From JAJZMY01 sp964604635 (GTDB lineage Archaea; Micrarchaeota; Micrarchaeia; Micrarchaeales; Micrarchaeaceae), in contig CAZRZO010000003.1 of assembly GCA_964604635.1 (NCBI GenBank), forward strand, positions 1-62,536: DNA of 62,536 bases, in the 5' to 3' direction. This document shows positions 25,949 to 34,303 of the stretch, piece by piece. Numbering within the stretch: the stretch's first letter is position 1; the number at the start of each line of letters is the position of its first letter. The notes beneath the pieces were generated by a model. That model was not told the origin of the DNA. It saw only the letters and a list, made by a program, of their open reading frames with translations, and searched no databases. The position numbers and the translations under genes are program-made.

Positions 25949-28018
25949 TTATTTTTTATTTTCTACATTTTCTTGTTTATTATCATTATTTTGTTTATAA
26001 TTCTTAGTACTATACCAATCTTTTTTAGTTTGGCATTTTGGATCAAGATCCATTTCGAACATTTTCTTGTTTCTTATTACTTTAATTATTGGAGTATTGC
26101 AAAATTTACATACTTTGGTTGTAATTAATATCTTTGAATTTCCAGGTAATGGGTATGTATTTGTACAATTAGGATAATCATCACATCCAACAAATAATTT
26201 TCCTAGTCTTGATTTTTTAATTATTAAATTACCATTACTTTTTGGACATTTTCCAAGAATTTGAGATTGATTTAAACTAATTCTTAATTCTTGCGAAATT
26301 TTTTGTTTGTTATTTTCAAAGGCATTAAGTGCTTCTATTAATAGTTCTTTTCCTTCTTTTATTACATTAACTTCTTGTTCTTTTCCTTTTGATATTAAAT
26401 CCATATCTTTTTCAAGTTTTTTCGTAGTATTTTCATCAACAATCATTTCACAGTATTTTTTTAATGTATTATATATTACAATCCCAAATTTTGTAACGTT
26501 TATACTAGTTCCTTCAATATAATTTCTTTTGAATAATGTGTCAATAATTCCTGCTCTTGTTGCTTTTGTTCCAAGATCTCGTTTTTCTAGTTCAGCGATT
26601 AATGTTGCTTTTACATATCTTTTTGGAGGTTGAGTTTGTGATTTTACTACATTTATTTTTAATATATTTATTTTTTCATCTTTCTTGAATTTTTGTAGAA
26701 TTAATTCATTTGGCTTATAAAAATGATAAAATTCTGTCCATCCTTTTTTAATAATCTGATTTCCAGCAGCAGCATATTTTTCATTTCCAAAAATTGCTGT
26801 TATTCTAGTTCTATCAATTTCCATTGGTTCTGCAAAACATGCTAAAAATCTTCTTGTTATTAAATCAAATAATTTTTGTTCTTCGCCTGTTAAATTATTT
26901 GGCTTTATTCCTGTTGAATAAATTGCAGGGTGGGCATCATCTTTTTTATTACCTTCAATTGGTTTAAATCTATGTTCTTTTAATAATATATTTGCAAGAT
27001 TTTCATATTCTTTGATTTTTGATAATGATCTAATAATCTTTGATAAATTTAATAATATTGGTAATTTTTGAGAGGATGTTCTTGGGTATGATATAAATGA
27101 TCTTTCATATAATGATTGTGCAATATTTAATGTTCTTGAAGGATCAATATGTAAAATTTTACTTGCTTCTAGTTGTAATGATGTTAAATCAAATGCAGGA
27201 TTAGCTATTATTTGTTTTTTTGTTTTATCTATATTTTTTATTATTCCATTATTTTTGTTTTTTTCTGTTTCAGCATAACTTTGTTTCATTATTTCTTCAT
27301 CAAATATCTGTTCTTTTGAATTTATAAATTCAGTATTTTTTATTAAAATATTTATTTTCCAAAAATATTTTGGAATAAATTTAGATATTTCAATTTCTCT
27401 TTTTGTTAATATGCCAAGGCTAGGACCTTGGACACGACCAATACTTAATGCATTTTTACTAAAATTAGAATTATAAATAGATCGGGTTAATGCAATACTT
27501 AAATTAATACCCCATAACCAATCAAGCATATGTCTTACTTCACCAGCATAAAAATTATTAACATCTAAAGGTAATAAATGTTCATATGCCATTAAAATAT
27601 CTTCATCTGTTGTTGTAGAAAATTTCATTCTTTTTGAATTATTCAAATTTTCATTTATTAATTTTATTATATTAGTACCAATTACAGTTCCTTCAATATC
27701 AAAATCACATGCATTTATAAACATACTACATTTTTTAGCTATGTCTACTATTACATCTAGATAATTTTTTGTATATTCTCTAGATTTAATATAATATGCT
27801 GGTGACCATTTAACATCTAAAATTGGAAAATTTTTGTGTTTTCCAATTATTGTAAATAAATGTCCAACAGCTGCAACAACATAAATTTTTTTATTGATCT
27901 CATTTATTTCATAATAATTAATATTTTTATTCATTTTTCTTTCAAATCTCCCATTTCCAAGTGCTGTTGCTATTCTTAATGCAACACTCGGTTTTTCTGC
28001 AATTATTAATATATTCAT
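25949..28018 (-). CDS. topA: DNA topoisomerase type IA
   Basis: Relaxes negative supercoils through a 5'-phosphotyrosine. The Toprim domain is MNILIIAEKPSVALRIATALG with ACDFDIEGT; RVQGPSLGILTKRE and the active-site FISYPRTSSQ follow. The C-terminus carries zinc ribbons: one reads CPKSNGNL..VGCDDYPNC, in which the second cysteine of CxxC is Ser, and the next is VCKFCNTP. Length 689. ATG 28018 is chosen over an in-frame GTG nine bases earlier, because that GTGA is the ribosome-binding site. It is divergent from the ABC permease. Confidence 0.95.
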   Translation of the reverse strand: MNILIIAEKPSVALRIATALGNGRFERKMNKNINYYEINEINKKIYVVAAVGHLFTIIGKHKNFPILDVKWSPAYYIKSREYTKNYLDVIVDIAKKCSMFINACDFDIEGTVIGTNIIKLINENLNNSKRMKFSTTTDEDILMAYEHLLPLDVNNFYAGEVRHMLDWLWGINLSIALTRSIYNSNFSKNALSIGRVQGPSLGILTKREIEISKFIPKYFWKINILIKNTEFINSKEQIFDEEIMKQSYAETEKNKNNGIIKNIDKTKKQIIANPAFDLTSLQLEASKILHIDPSRTLNIAQSLYERSFISYPRTSSQKLPILLNLSKIIRSLSKIKEYENLANILLKEHRFKPIEGNKKDDAHPAIYSTGIKPNNLTGEEQKLFDLITRRFLACFAEPMEIDRTRITAIFGNEKYAAAGNQIIKKGWTEFYHFYKPNELILQKFKKDEKINILKINVVKSQTQPPKRYVKATLIAELEKRDLGTKATRAGIIDTLFKRNYIEGTSINVTKFGIVIYNTLKKYCEMIVDENTTKKLEKDMDLISKGKEQEVNVIKEGKELLIEALNAFENNKQKISQELRISLNQSQILGKCPKSNGNLIIKKSRLGKLFVGCDDYPNCTNTYPLPGNSKILITTKVCKFCNTPIIKVIRNKKMFEMDLDPKCQTKKDWYSTKNYKQNNDNKQENVENKK

Positions 28019-28121
28019 GTTTTTCACGTAATTTTATTAATTCAAATAAAATATTAAAATTTAGTATTAAATAAAAATAATATTTACAAAAATCTTTTAA
28101 TATAATTATTTAATTCTATCT

Positions 28122-29762
28122 ATGAATAATTTGCTGAATTTAATAATAATTCTTTTATTAAATACCTCTATATCTTGGATTAGAATGTTTATAGCATTAG
28201 CAATATCCATAATTTTTAGTTTATTTATTGGAATTATAGCAGCAAGATCAAAAGCAGCAGAAAAAATAATTCTTCCAATATTAGATATTTTTCAAACACT
28301 TCCAATACTTGCTTTTTTTCCATTTGTAATTATTATAATATTAGGTTTAATAAAAGGAGGTATTGGATTAAATATTGCTGTTATTTTTTTAATAATTACA
28401 AGTATGGTCTGGAATATTTCGTTTGCTGTTTATGAAGCAATAAAAGTATTGCCAAATGAATTTTTAGAACTTTCAAAAATTTATAATTTGAATTTTATTC
28501 AGAGATTTAAAAAAATTTATTTACCTTCTGCAATGCCAAGAGTTATTGAACAATCAATATTATCTTGGTCTATTGGATTATTTTATCTTATTACAAGTGA
28601 AATATTTTCAACAGGAACTGTGAATTATAAAGTTAAATATGGTATAGGTGTTGAATTAATGAAATTAGGTTATTCTAATAATTTTTTATATTATTTAATT
28701 GGGATCCTTGTTTTAATTATTTTTGTAGTTCTTACAAGATTATTATTTTTTATTCCTTTAGAAAATTATTTTAATAAATTTAATAAACAAAATAATCAAG
28801 AGCCAAAATTAGCAAGATTATATAATTTATTTAAAGCTCCTTTTTTTATTACCTCTAATACTATTAAATTTAGTTTGCATAAAATAAATAAAACCAAAAA
28901 ACAAAAGAATAAAACTTTAATTCATAAATTAAAAATTCAAAAGCAAATTTTAATTAAAAATTCACAATCTAATACTATTTTAAATAAATTTAATTTTAAA
29001 ATCGAATTAGAACCTAAAATATTAAAAGCAATTTTTGTAATATTTTTTATTTTGATTATTTTTGTACACATATTATATCCAAAATTTCTAAGTGAATTGT
29101 TTTATTATGAATATATTTCACTTATTTCCTTATTTTATACTTTTATTAGAGTATGGACTGTTTTTTTAATAATAATAGCAATCACAATACCTTTATCAAT
29201 CTATTTAATTTTTATATCAAAGAATAGTAATAAATTTTTGTTAGTTTTTCAAGTCTTAGCATCAATACCAGCAACAATTTTATTACCTATAATTGTTTTA
29301 TATTTTAAAAATAATGGAAATATGGTTGCTTTCTTCATATTTTTTATTAGTGGTATTTGGTATGTTCTTTTTAGTATAATTGCAAGTTCTAAAAATATAG
29401 AAAAACACATATCTGAGGTAAAATCTATTTTTCATGTAAGAGGATTTTTAGCATTTAAAAAAATTTATTTAAAAGCTATTATTCCAGGATTAATAACAGG
29501 TGCTGTAACTGGAATCGCAGCTGAATGGAATGCAAGTATTGTTGCAGAATATTTTACAAAAACAGGAATTAGTGGAGCACATGCAATAACACAAGTTAAT
29601 ATAGGTATTGGAAAGCTTTTAGATACTACATTGTCTTCTGGTCCGCATGGAAACTTATTATTAATGTTAATAGCATTAATAAATTTAACAGTAATGATAA
29701 TATTAATAAATACTTTTTTATGGAAAAAATATTATAAGAAAATTTCAGATATATATACATAA
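28122..29762 (+). CDS. ABC transporter permease with two fused TM domains
   Basis: A 546-residue protein made of two BPD_transp_1 units (about 15-215 and 330-540) joined by a Lys-rich linker (about 225-300). Each half holds an EAA-like loop: NEFLELSKIYNLNFIQRFKKIYLPSAMPRV and, in the second half, ISEVKSIFHVRGFLAFKKIYLKAIIPGL. The closest known architecture is the nitrate/sulfonate/taurine class, normally two identical permeases; here both are one polypeptide. It is followed by its ATPase after 9 nt. No substrate-binding protein gene is near. Confidence 0.88.
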   Translation: MNNLLNLIIILLLNTSISWIRMFIALAISIIFSLFIGIIAARSKAAEKIILPILDIFQTLPILAFFPFVIIIILGLIKGGIGLNIAVIFLIITSMVWNISFAVYEAIKVLPNEFLELSKIYNLNFIQRFKKIYLPSAMPRVIEQSILSWSIGLFYLITSEIFSTGTVNYKVKYGIGVELMKLGYSNNFLYYLIGILVLIIFVVLTRLLFFIPLENYFNKFNKQNNQEPKLARLYNLFKAPFFITSNTIKFSLHKINKTKKQKNKTLIHKLKIQKQILIKNSQSNTILNKFNFKIELEPKILKAIFVIFFILIIFVHILYPKFLSELFYYEYISLISLFYTFIRVWTVFLIIIAITIPLSIYLIFISKNSNKFLLVFQVLASIPATILLPIIVLYFKNNGNMVAFFIFFISGIWYVLFSIIASSKNIEKHISEVKSIFHVRGFLAFKKIYLKAIIPGLITGAVTGIAAEWNASIVAEYFTKTGISGAHAITQVNIGIGKLLDTTLSSGPHGNLLLMLIALINLTVMIILINTFLWKKYYKKISDIYT

Positions 29763-29771
29763 GTGATTAAA

Positions 29772-30521
29772 ATGGACATTTTAAAAATAAATAATATTAG
29801 TTTAATTACACAGAAGTATAATATTTTAGATAATGTGTCATTTTCATGTAAGTCTAATGAATTTATTTCAATAATAGGCCCTTCTGGATGTGGTAAAAGT
29901 ACATTACTAAGAATTATTGCTGGTTTAATTAAACCAACAACAGGAACATGTGTGTATAAAAATAGAATAATTAAAAAGCCAATTAATAATATTTCATTTG
30001 TATTTCAAGATTTTGCATTACTACCCTGGCTTACAAATATTGAGAATATAAAATTAGGTCTATCAAGATTTAATTTGGATGAAAAGCAAAAAAACAAAAA
30101 ATCAATTGATTTATTAACAAAGTTGCAATTGGAACATTTTGCTGATGTGTACCCAAATATTTTAAGTGGAGGTATGAAACAAAGAATAAGTATTGCAAGA
30201 GCATTAATTTCAAAACCAAATGTTTTATTAATGGATGAACCTTTTAGTGCTTTAGATCAATTGACTGCAGATACTCTCAGAACAGATGTTCTACATATGC
30301 TTAAACAAAAAAATATTTCTGTAAATTTAGTGATTTTAGTATCTCATAATGTTGAAGAAGTAGTTGCTCTTTCAAATAAGGTTATTATTCTATCAGATAA
30401 ACCAACAAAAATTAAAGAAATTCTTAAGATAGATTTAGATTATCCTAGAAATAAAAGAGATACTGACTTTTTAGATTATGTTGATAAGATTTATTCAATA
30501 CTAATGAATAATACCATTTAA
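29772..30521 (+). CDS. ABC transporter ATP-binding protein (nitrate/sulfonate type)
   Basis: Drives the preceding permease. Walker A GPSGCGKST, Q-loop VFQDFALLPWLTN, signature LSGGMKQRISIARAL, Walker B VLLMDEPFSALD and the H-loop VSHNVEE are intact; the sequence is SsuB/TauB/NrtD-like, with the ALLPWLTN after the Q loop. ATG 29772 is used because GTGAT lies 4 nt upstream; the in-frame GTG at 29763 is that site. Length 249. Confidence 0.95.
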   Translation: MDILKINNISLITQKYNILDNVSFSCKSNEFISIIGPSGCGKSTLLRIIAGLIKPTTGTCVYKNRIIKKPINNISFVFQDFALLPWLTNIENIKLGLSRFNLDEKQKNKKSIDLLTKLQLEHFADVYPNILSGGMKQRISIARALISKPNVLLMDEPFSALDQLTADTLRTDVLHMLKQKNISVNLVILVSHNVEEVVALSNKVIILSDKPTKIKEILKIDLDYPRNKRDTDFLDYVDKIYSILMNNTI

Positions 30522-30660
30522 AGTTAAATTTAGTTTTTATTAAGCTATTTTTAATTTAATCATTACTTTCAGTTAATTTCTATTGCTAAAGATAAGTAAT
30601 ATCATTTTAATATTTTAATTTTTAAGTGTAATATTTTATAATATCTTAATAATTAATTTA

Positions 30661-31170
30661 TTACTCTTTGATAATTACTTTATTTATTTCTTTTTTTGCG
30701 TCCTCTTTATTACCAAAACCAGTTATTTTAACCCATTTATTTGGTTCAAGTTCTTTATAATGCATAAAAAAATGAACTATTTTATCTTTTACTATTTCTA
30801 AAACATCATCAATATCATTTATATTTGAAAATAATGGATCTACTTTATTCTTTGGAATTCCAATTATTTTTTCATCTATACCATTTTCATCTTCCATATG
30901 TGCAATTCCAATTGGTTTTACTTCAATAAGGGATCCAGGCATAAAAGGTTGATTACTTATTATAAGAACATCTATTGGATCTCCATCTTCACTTTTTGTG
31001 TTTGGAATAAATCCATAATTAAATGGATAAACCATTGAAGTATATAAAATTCTATCAACTTTTAATATTTCTTGTTCTTCATCAAATTCATATTTTATAT
31101 TTGAACCTAATGATATTTCTACAAAAACATTTACAATATCTGGTGCATCTTTTCCATAATTTATTTTCAT
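30661..31170 (-). CDS. ppa: Inorganic pyrophosphatase (family I)
   Basis: Soluble Mg-dependent enzyme that hydrolyses pyrophosphate and pulls biosynthetic reactions forward. Residues such as VFVEISLGSNIKYEFDE, RILYTSMVYPFNYGFIPNT, DGDPIDVLIIS (three metal-binding Asp) and IVHFFMHYKELEPNKWVKI are characteristic. Length 169 is typical. It stands alone between the ABC importer and tRNA-Ser on the minus strand. Confidence 0.96.
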   Translation of the reverse strand: MKINYGKDAPDIVNVFVEISLGSNIKYEFDEEQEILKVDRILYTSMVYPFNYGFIPNTKSEDGDPIDVLIISNQPFMPGSLIEVKPIGIAHMEDENGIDEKIIGIPKNKVDPLFSNINDIDDVLEIVKDKIVHFFMHYKELEPNKWVKITGFGNKEDAKKEINKVIIKE

Positions 31171-31266
31171 AAAATCTCATTTTTTATATTTTTTAAATAA
31201 AAGTAATAATTTAATTATTGTACTAAATATTTATATTTAATTTGATTAAATAATATTAATTAAATT

Positions 31267-31378
31267 GCCAGGATGGCGGAGTCCGGTAACGCGCGCGCCT
31301 GGAAAAAATCCTGATAGCGCGTGACTATTGTAGTCGTTTGGGTTCAAATGTTTTATACTGAAAATCCCAATCCTGGCG
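31267..31378 (+). tRNA. tRNA-Ser (GGA) with two introns
   Basis: A class II tRNA: acceptor GCCAGGA/TCCTGGC, discriminator G. Anticodon stem CGCGC/GCGCG contains CTGGAA-A, anticodon GGA, interrupted by an 11-nt intron at 31305-31315 (helix CTGG/CCTG with one T-T mismatch). The variable arm is GACTA-TTG-TAGTC. A second 16-nt intron interrupts the T loop at 31349-31364. Removing both gives the T arm TTGGG-TTCAAAT-CCCAA and an 85-nt mature tRNA. Confidence 0.92.
31349..31364 (+). other. 16-nt T-loop intron of tRNA-Ser
   Basis: A strict bulge-helix-bulge: outer helix TTGGG/CCCAA, bulge AAT, central helix TTCA/TGAA, bulge AAT, inner stem GT/AC. Cleavage after the second base of each bulge rebuilds the invariant TTCAAAT loop exactly. 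The intron is among the smallest that can fold this way. Confidence 0.88.
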
Positions 31379-31399
31379 CTTAAATATATTGTGATCTAT

Positions 31400-32062
31400 T
31401 TGAATATTAAAGAAGATTTTATATTGGCTTTAAAAAATCCAAAAGAAGCAATAAAAGCTATAAAAGAAGTACGATATAGAGTAAAAATTTATTCACATTT
31501 TCAAGAAATCTTTTTTGATCAAAGTTATTTTTGGTTATATTCTCAAATAAAACCAAATACAATACTTTTAGATATTGGTGCTTTTATAGGTGATACAGTA
31601 GTATATTTTGCAATGCACCCAAATGTTAAAAAAATAATTGCTTTTGAGCCTCATGAAAAAACATTTAAAATTTTAAAAGAGAATATAGATAAATTACCAT
31701 TAGTTATTAAACAAAAAATAAAACTTGAAAATAAAGCAATTACAAATAAAAAAGGTTTTGTGGGATTAAGTAAAAAAGATATAACTGGATTTAATAAAGT
31801 TTGTATTGGTAATAAAATAATTACAACAAGTCTTAATAGTGAATTGAAAAAACTTTCTACTTTTAATTCTCATATAGTAATTAAATGTGATACAGAAGGT
31901 TCTGAATATAATATATTTCTTAATTCTAGTCTAAAAAATGTATATGCATTACAAATTGAATTTCATAAAGGCTATAAAAATTTAGTTAAAAAATTCAATA
32001 AATGTAAATTTAATGTTAAATTTATAGGAGAAGAATTAGGTTATTTGTATGTTAAAAAATAA
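31400..32062 (+). CDS. FkbM-family methyltransferase
   Basis: A SAM-dependent O-methyltransferase of the FkbM family, often modifying sugars or lipids. It shows LLDIGAFIGDTVVYFAM (SAM motif I), IIAFEPHEKTFKILKENI, ITTSLNSEL and the family end signature IKCDTEGSEYNIF. Length is 220 from TTG 31400, chosen because GTGATC at 31391 lies 3 nt upstream; the GTG itself is the site. It starts 22 nt after tRNA-Ser and has no glycan operon around it. Confidence 0.88.
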   Translation: MNIKEDFILALKNPKEAIKAIKEVRYRVKIYSHFQEIFFDQSYFWLYSQIKPNTILLDIGAFIGDTVVYFAMHPNVKKIIAFEPHEKTFKILKENIDKLPLVIKQKIKLENKAITNKKGFVGLSKKDITGFNKVCIGNKIITTSLNSELKKLSTFNSHIVIKCDTEGSEYNIFLNSSLKNVYALQIEFHKGYKNLVKKFNKCKFNVKFIGEELGYLYVKK

Positions 32063-32122
32063 TTTTATTAATTTAATATAAATAATAAATAATAATAAAT
32101 ATATTTAATTAATATTTTAAAT

Positions 32123-32920
32123 ATGGAAAAATTATTATTTAAAAAATCTGAATTAAAAAAATATAAAATAGAATTAGCTGATGCTCATTGCCATTTAAAT
32201 CTTTTAGAGAATAATAATTTTAAAGAATTTATTTCCTATGGTATTTTAACATTAATAACAAATGGTATTGATACTAAGTCAAATATTCAAACATTAGATT
32301 TAAGTGATAATAAACACATTTTTCCAGCATTAGGAATAGATCCATTAACTGCATTAACAATCAATAATACTGAATTAGATTTTAATATTAAATTAATAAA
32401 GGAAAATGCAAATAAAATAGTTAGTATTGGTGAAATAGGTTTAGATTTTAAAATAGCTGAAACAAATGAAGCAAAAAACAAACAAAAACAAGTATTTGAG
32501 AAAATGCTTAATCTGGCTAATAAATTAAATTTGCCTGTTTCAATTCATTCTCGAAATTCAATTGATGAAGTAATTAAAATATTAAAATATAAAAAACTTA
32601 AAAAAGTTCATTTCCATTTTTTTGAAGGTGATTTAAACCATTTAAATTATATAATTCAAAATAATTATTTAATTTCAATACCACCATTAATTTCAAGTAA
32701 AAAAATCAAAATTATAAAATCAATTCCAATACAAAACTTAATGGTTGAAAGTGATGCACCTGTAGCTGGTATTACACCAATAGATATAGAAAGAACAATA
32801 AAAAAGATAGCAGAGATAAAAATACTTGAATTTGAAAAAACAGCAGAAATAATTACAAATACTACAAAAATGTTTTTTAATATTAAAAATAAAATCAATT
32901 TAAATATTATGCGTAAATAA
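32123..32920 (+). CDS. TatD-family metal-dependent hydrolase
   Basis: A TIM-barrel deoxyribonuclease-like enzyme of 265 residues. Metal ligands are visible as ADAHCHLN (about residue 20), SIGEIGLDF, SIHSRN and MVESDAPV. TatD proteins are 3'-5' exonucleases in DNA repair or turnover. The family's His before the final Asp lies in KKVHFHFFEG. No Shine-Dalgarno is apparent; an AT-rich element nearby suggests a leaderless transcript. tRNA-Arg starts 14 nt downstream. Confidence 0.9.
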   Translation: MEKLLFKKSELKKYKIELADAHCHLNLLENNNFKEFISYGILTLITNGIDTKSNIQTLDLSDNKHIFPALGIDPLTALTINNTELDFNIKLIKENANKIVSIGEIGLDFKIAETNEAKNKQKQVFEKMLNLANKLNLPVSIHSRNSIDEVIKILKYKKLKKVHFHFFEGDLNHLNYIIQNNYLISIPPLISSKKIKIIKSIPIQNLMVESDAPVAGITPIDIERTIKKIAEIKILEFEKTAEIITNTTKMFFNIKNKINLNIMRK

Positions 32921-32934
32921 TAATATATTAATAA

Positions 32935-33058
32935 GGGCTCGTAGCTCAGCTTGGATAGAGCAATAGCCTTCTAAGCTAAAGGTCGCGGGTTCAAAATAAA
33001 TTTTTAAGAAATTCAATACCAATAACTTAAAAATTAAATGAAAATCCCGCCGAGCCCG
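32935..33058 (+). tRNA. tRNA-Arg (TCT) with 49-nt T-loop intron
   Basis: Acceptor GGGCTCG/CGAGCCC, discriminator G; D stem GCTC/GAGC. Anticodon stem ATAGC/GCTAA (last pair mismatched) surrounds CTTCTAA, anticodon TCT. The T arm is GCGGG-TTCAAA, then a 49-nt intron at 32996-33044, then T-CCCGC. The mature tRNA is 75 nt with a normal TTCAAAT loop. Confidence 0.93.
32996..33044 (+). other. 49-nt T-loop intron of tRNA-Arg
   Basis: Same architecture as in tRNA-Ser: central helix TTCA/TGAA flanked by bulges AAA and AAT, outer helix GCGGG/CCCGC. The inner stem is long, TAAATTTTTAAG pairing with CTTAAAAATTAAA with one slipped base. Splicing after the second bulge base restores TTCAAAT. Confidence 0.88.
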
Positions 33059-33164
33059 TTTATTTTTATATAAATTATTAATTAATATTAATATTAATAA
33101 TTTTTTCGTTCTATAATACTATTTATATGATGAGATTTTTATTCTGATTTTAGTGATGATGATC

Positions 33165-33392
33165 TTGAGTGCTGATAAATTACAAATAATATCAAAAGTG
33201 TCAATAAAAAAACTATTGAAAAATAAAAAAGACATAGTCTTAAGTGATAAAGCAATAGATGAAATTATTAAGATACTAGAAAATAAAGCAAAAACTATTT
33301 CAAAATATGCTGTTAATAGGGCTAAAATAAAAAATAGAACAATGATATTGAAAGAGGATATTGAGTCTTATTTACTCGAAGTTGGTGATTAA
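33165..33392 (+). CDS. Histone-fold protein
   Basis: A 75-residue archaeal histone-like protein. It has the three-helix fold: VSIKKLLKNKK (alpha1), VLSDKAIDEIIKILENKAKTISKYAVNRAKI (alpha2) and MILKEDIESYLLEV (alpha3), with NRTMILKEDI matching the archaeal GRKTVKAEDI turn. It would compact DNA as dimers. The start is ambiguous: TTG 33165 has TGAT at 4 nt, while GTG 33153 and ATG 33156/33159 overlap that signal. The stop TAA is followed in the same frame by a zinc-ribbon open frame. Confidence 0.82.
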   Translation: MSADKLQIISKVSIKKLLKNKKDIVLSDKAIDEIIKILENKAKTISKYAVNRAKIKNRTMILKEDIESYLLEVGD

Positions 33393-33395
33393 ATT
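33384..33395 (+). promoter_or_regulatory. Shine-Dalgarno GGTGAT before ATT start
   Basis: GGTGAT at 33384-33389 overlaps the histone gene's end; TAA is its stop; ATT at 33393 then stands exactly 3 nt after the site, the spacing used by recognised genes here. No ATG, GTG or TTG exists in the following frame near its beginning. Confidence 0.6.
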
Positions 33396-33914
33396 AAATT
33401 AGCAATAGCTAAATTAGAAGATAAATTCAGAGTTGATTATATTGAAAACAATATTGAAAAAACCAAAATATTTAAAAAAGTAGATAACAATGGTCTTGAA
33501 ATAACATTTGACAATGAAGGTGGGGTTTTAGATATACATTTTTTTAGTAATCAAACAATTGAATCAATATTTAAAAGATTTTTAAATACTTTTGATACAG
33601 AAGAACTAGAACAAATTAAAAAAGATTATAAAGAATTAAAATTAGAAAAACACTGCCCTAAATGTAATTCAAGATCTCTAAAAATAAAAAAGAATCAAAT
33701 CAAAATAGTTCCAATTTATGAATGTAAAGAATGCAATGAAATAAGCTATTATTTAACTACTAATTATCTTAAATTTCTTGTTTACACAAATAAAAATTTA
33801 TTTGAAGATAATGAATTACAAGAGTTAGAATGCAATGAACAAAAATTTATTAATGAATTAAAAGAATATATATCAAGAATATTCGCTACTAAAAAAATAA
33901 GCAGAATAAAATAA
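33393..33914 (+). CDS. Zinc-ribbon protein with probable ATT start (or histone readthrough product)
   Basis: A 173-codon frame directly following, and in frame with, the histone stop codon. It contains no ATG, GTG or TTG in its first half or at a plausible start. Residues 1-80 are an alpha/beta region (KLEDKFRVDYIENN, GLEITFDNEGGVLDIHFF). A C4 zinc ribbon follows at about 88-112: CPKC then a 20-residue loop then CKEC. A basic helix ends it. Clear codon bias and cysteine spacing argue it is real. Translation may start at ATT 33393 after GGTGAT, or by TAA readthrough giving a histone fusion. No family is recognised. Confidence 0.7.
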   Translation: MKLAIAKLEDKFRVDYIENNIEKTKIFKKVDNNGLEITFDNEGGVLDIHFFSNQTIESIFKRFLNTFDTEELEQIKKDYKELKLEKHCPKCNSRSLKIKKNQIKIVPIYECKECNEISYYLTTNYLKFLVYTNKNLFEDNELQELECNEQKFINELKEYISRIFATKKISRIK

Positions 33915-34017
33915 ATACAAATATATTAATTTAAAAGATAAAAATTATATTAAATTGATAAATATTTAAATTTAATTATTTAGATATTATATATAATTTA
34001 AATTTATAGGCGTTATT

Positions 34018-34260
34018 ATGACGATATTATTATCTAATTTATATGGAAAAGAAATTATAACAACAGCTGGTAAAAAATTAGGCAAAGTTGAAGATTTAAT
34101 TCTTGATTTTGAACAAGGAACAGTGCATAGTTTATTGTTAATAAAAATAGATAATATAATAAAAAGTACTAAAACTTCTAATATAATATCTAAAAATAGT
34201 GTACAATATACACGAGTAAAGAATATTTCAGAAACAATTATTGTGACTGCAAATAGATAA
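34018..34260 (+). CDS. PRC-barrel domain protein
   Basis: An 80-residue protein that is one PRC-barrel: LYGKEIITTAGKKLGKVEDLILDFEQGTVHSLLLI, then VQYTRVKNISETIIV. Archaeal single PRC-barrel proteins include the CdpB family, which works with SepF and FtsZ in cell division (known in haloarchaea); the link to the sepF gene in this window is inference. AGGCG precedes the ATG, and an AT-rich promoter lies upstream (33960-33995). Confidence 0.88.
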   Translation: MTILLSNLYGKEIITTAGKKLGKVEDLILDFEQGTVHSLLLIKIDNIIKSTKTSNIISKNSVQYTRVKNISETIIVTANR

Positions 34261-34303
34261 TTATTACTTTGTAATTTTATTTCTAAAACTCTATTGATTG
34301 TTG

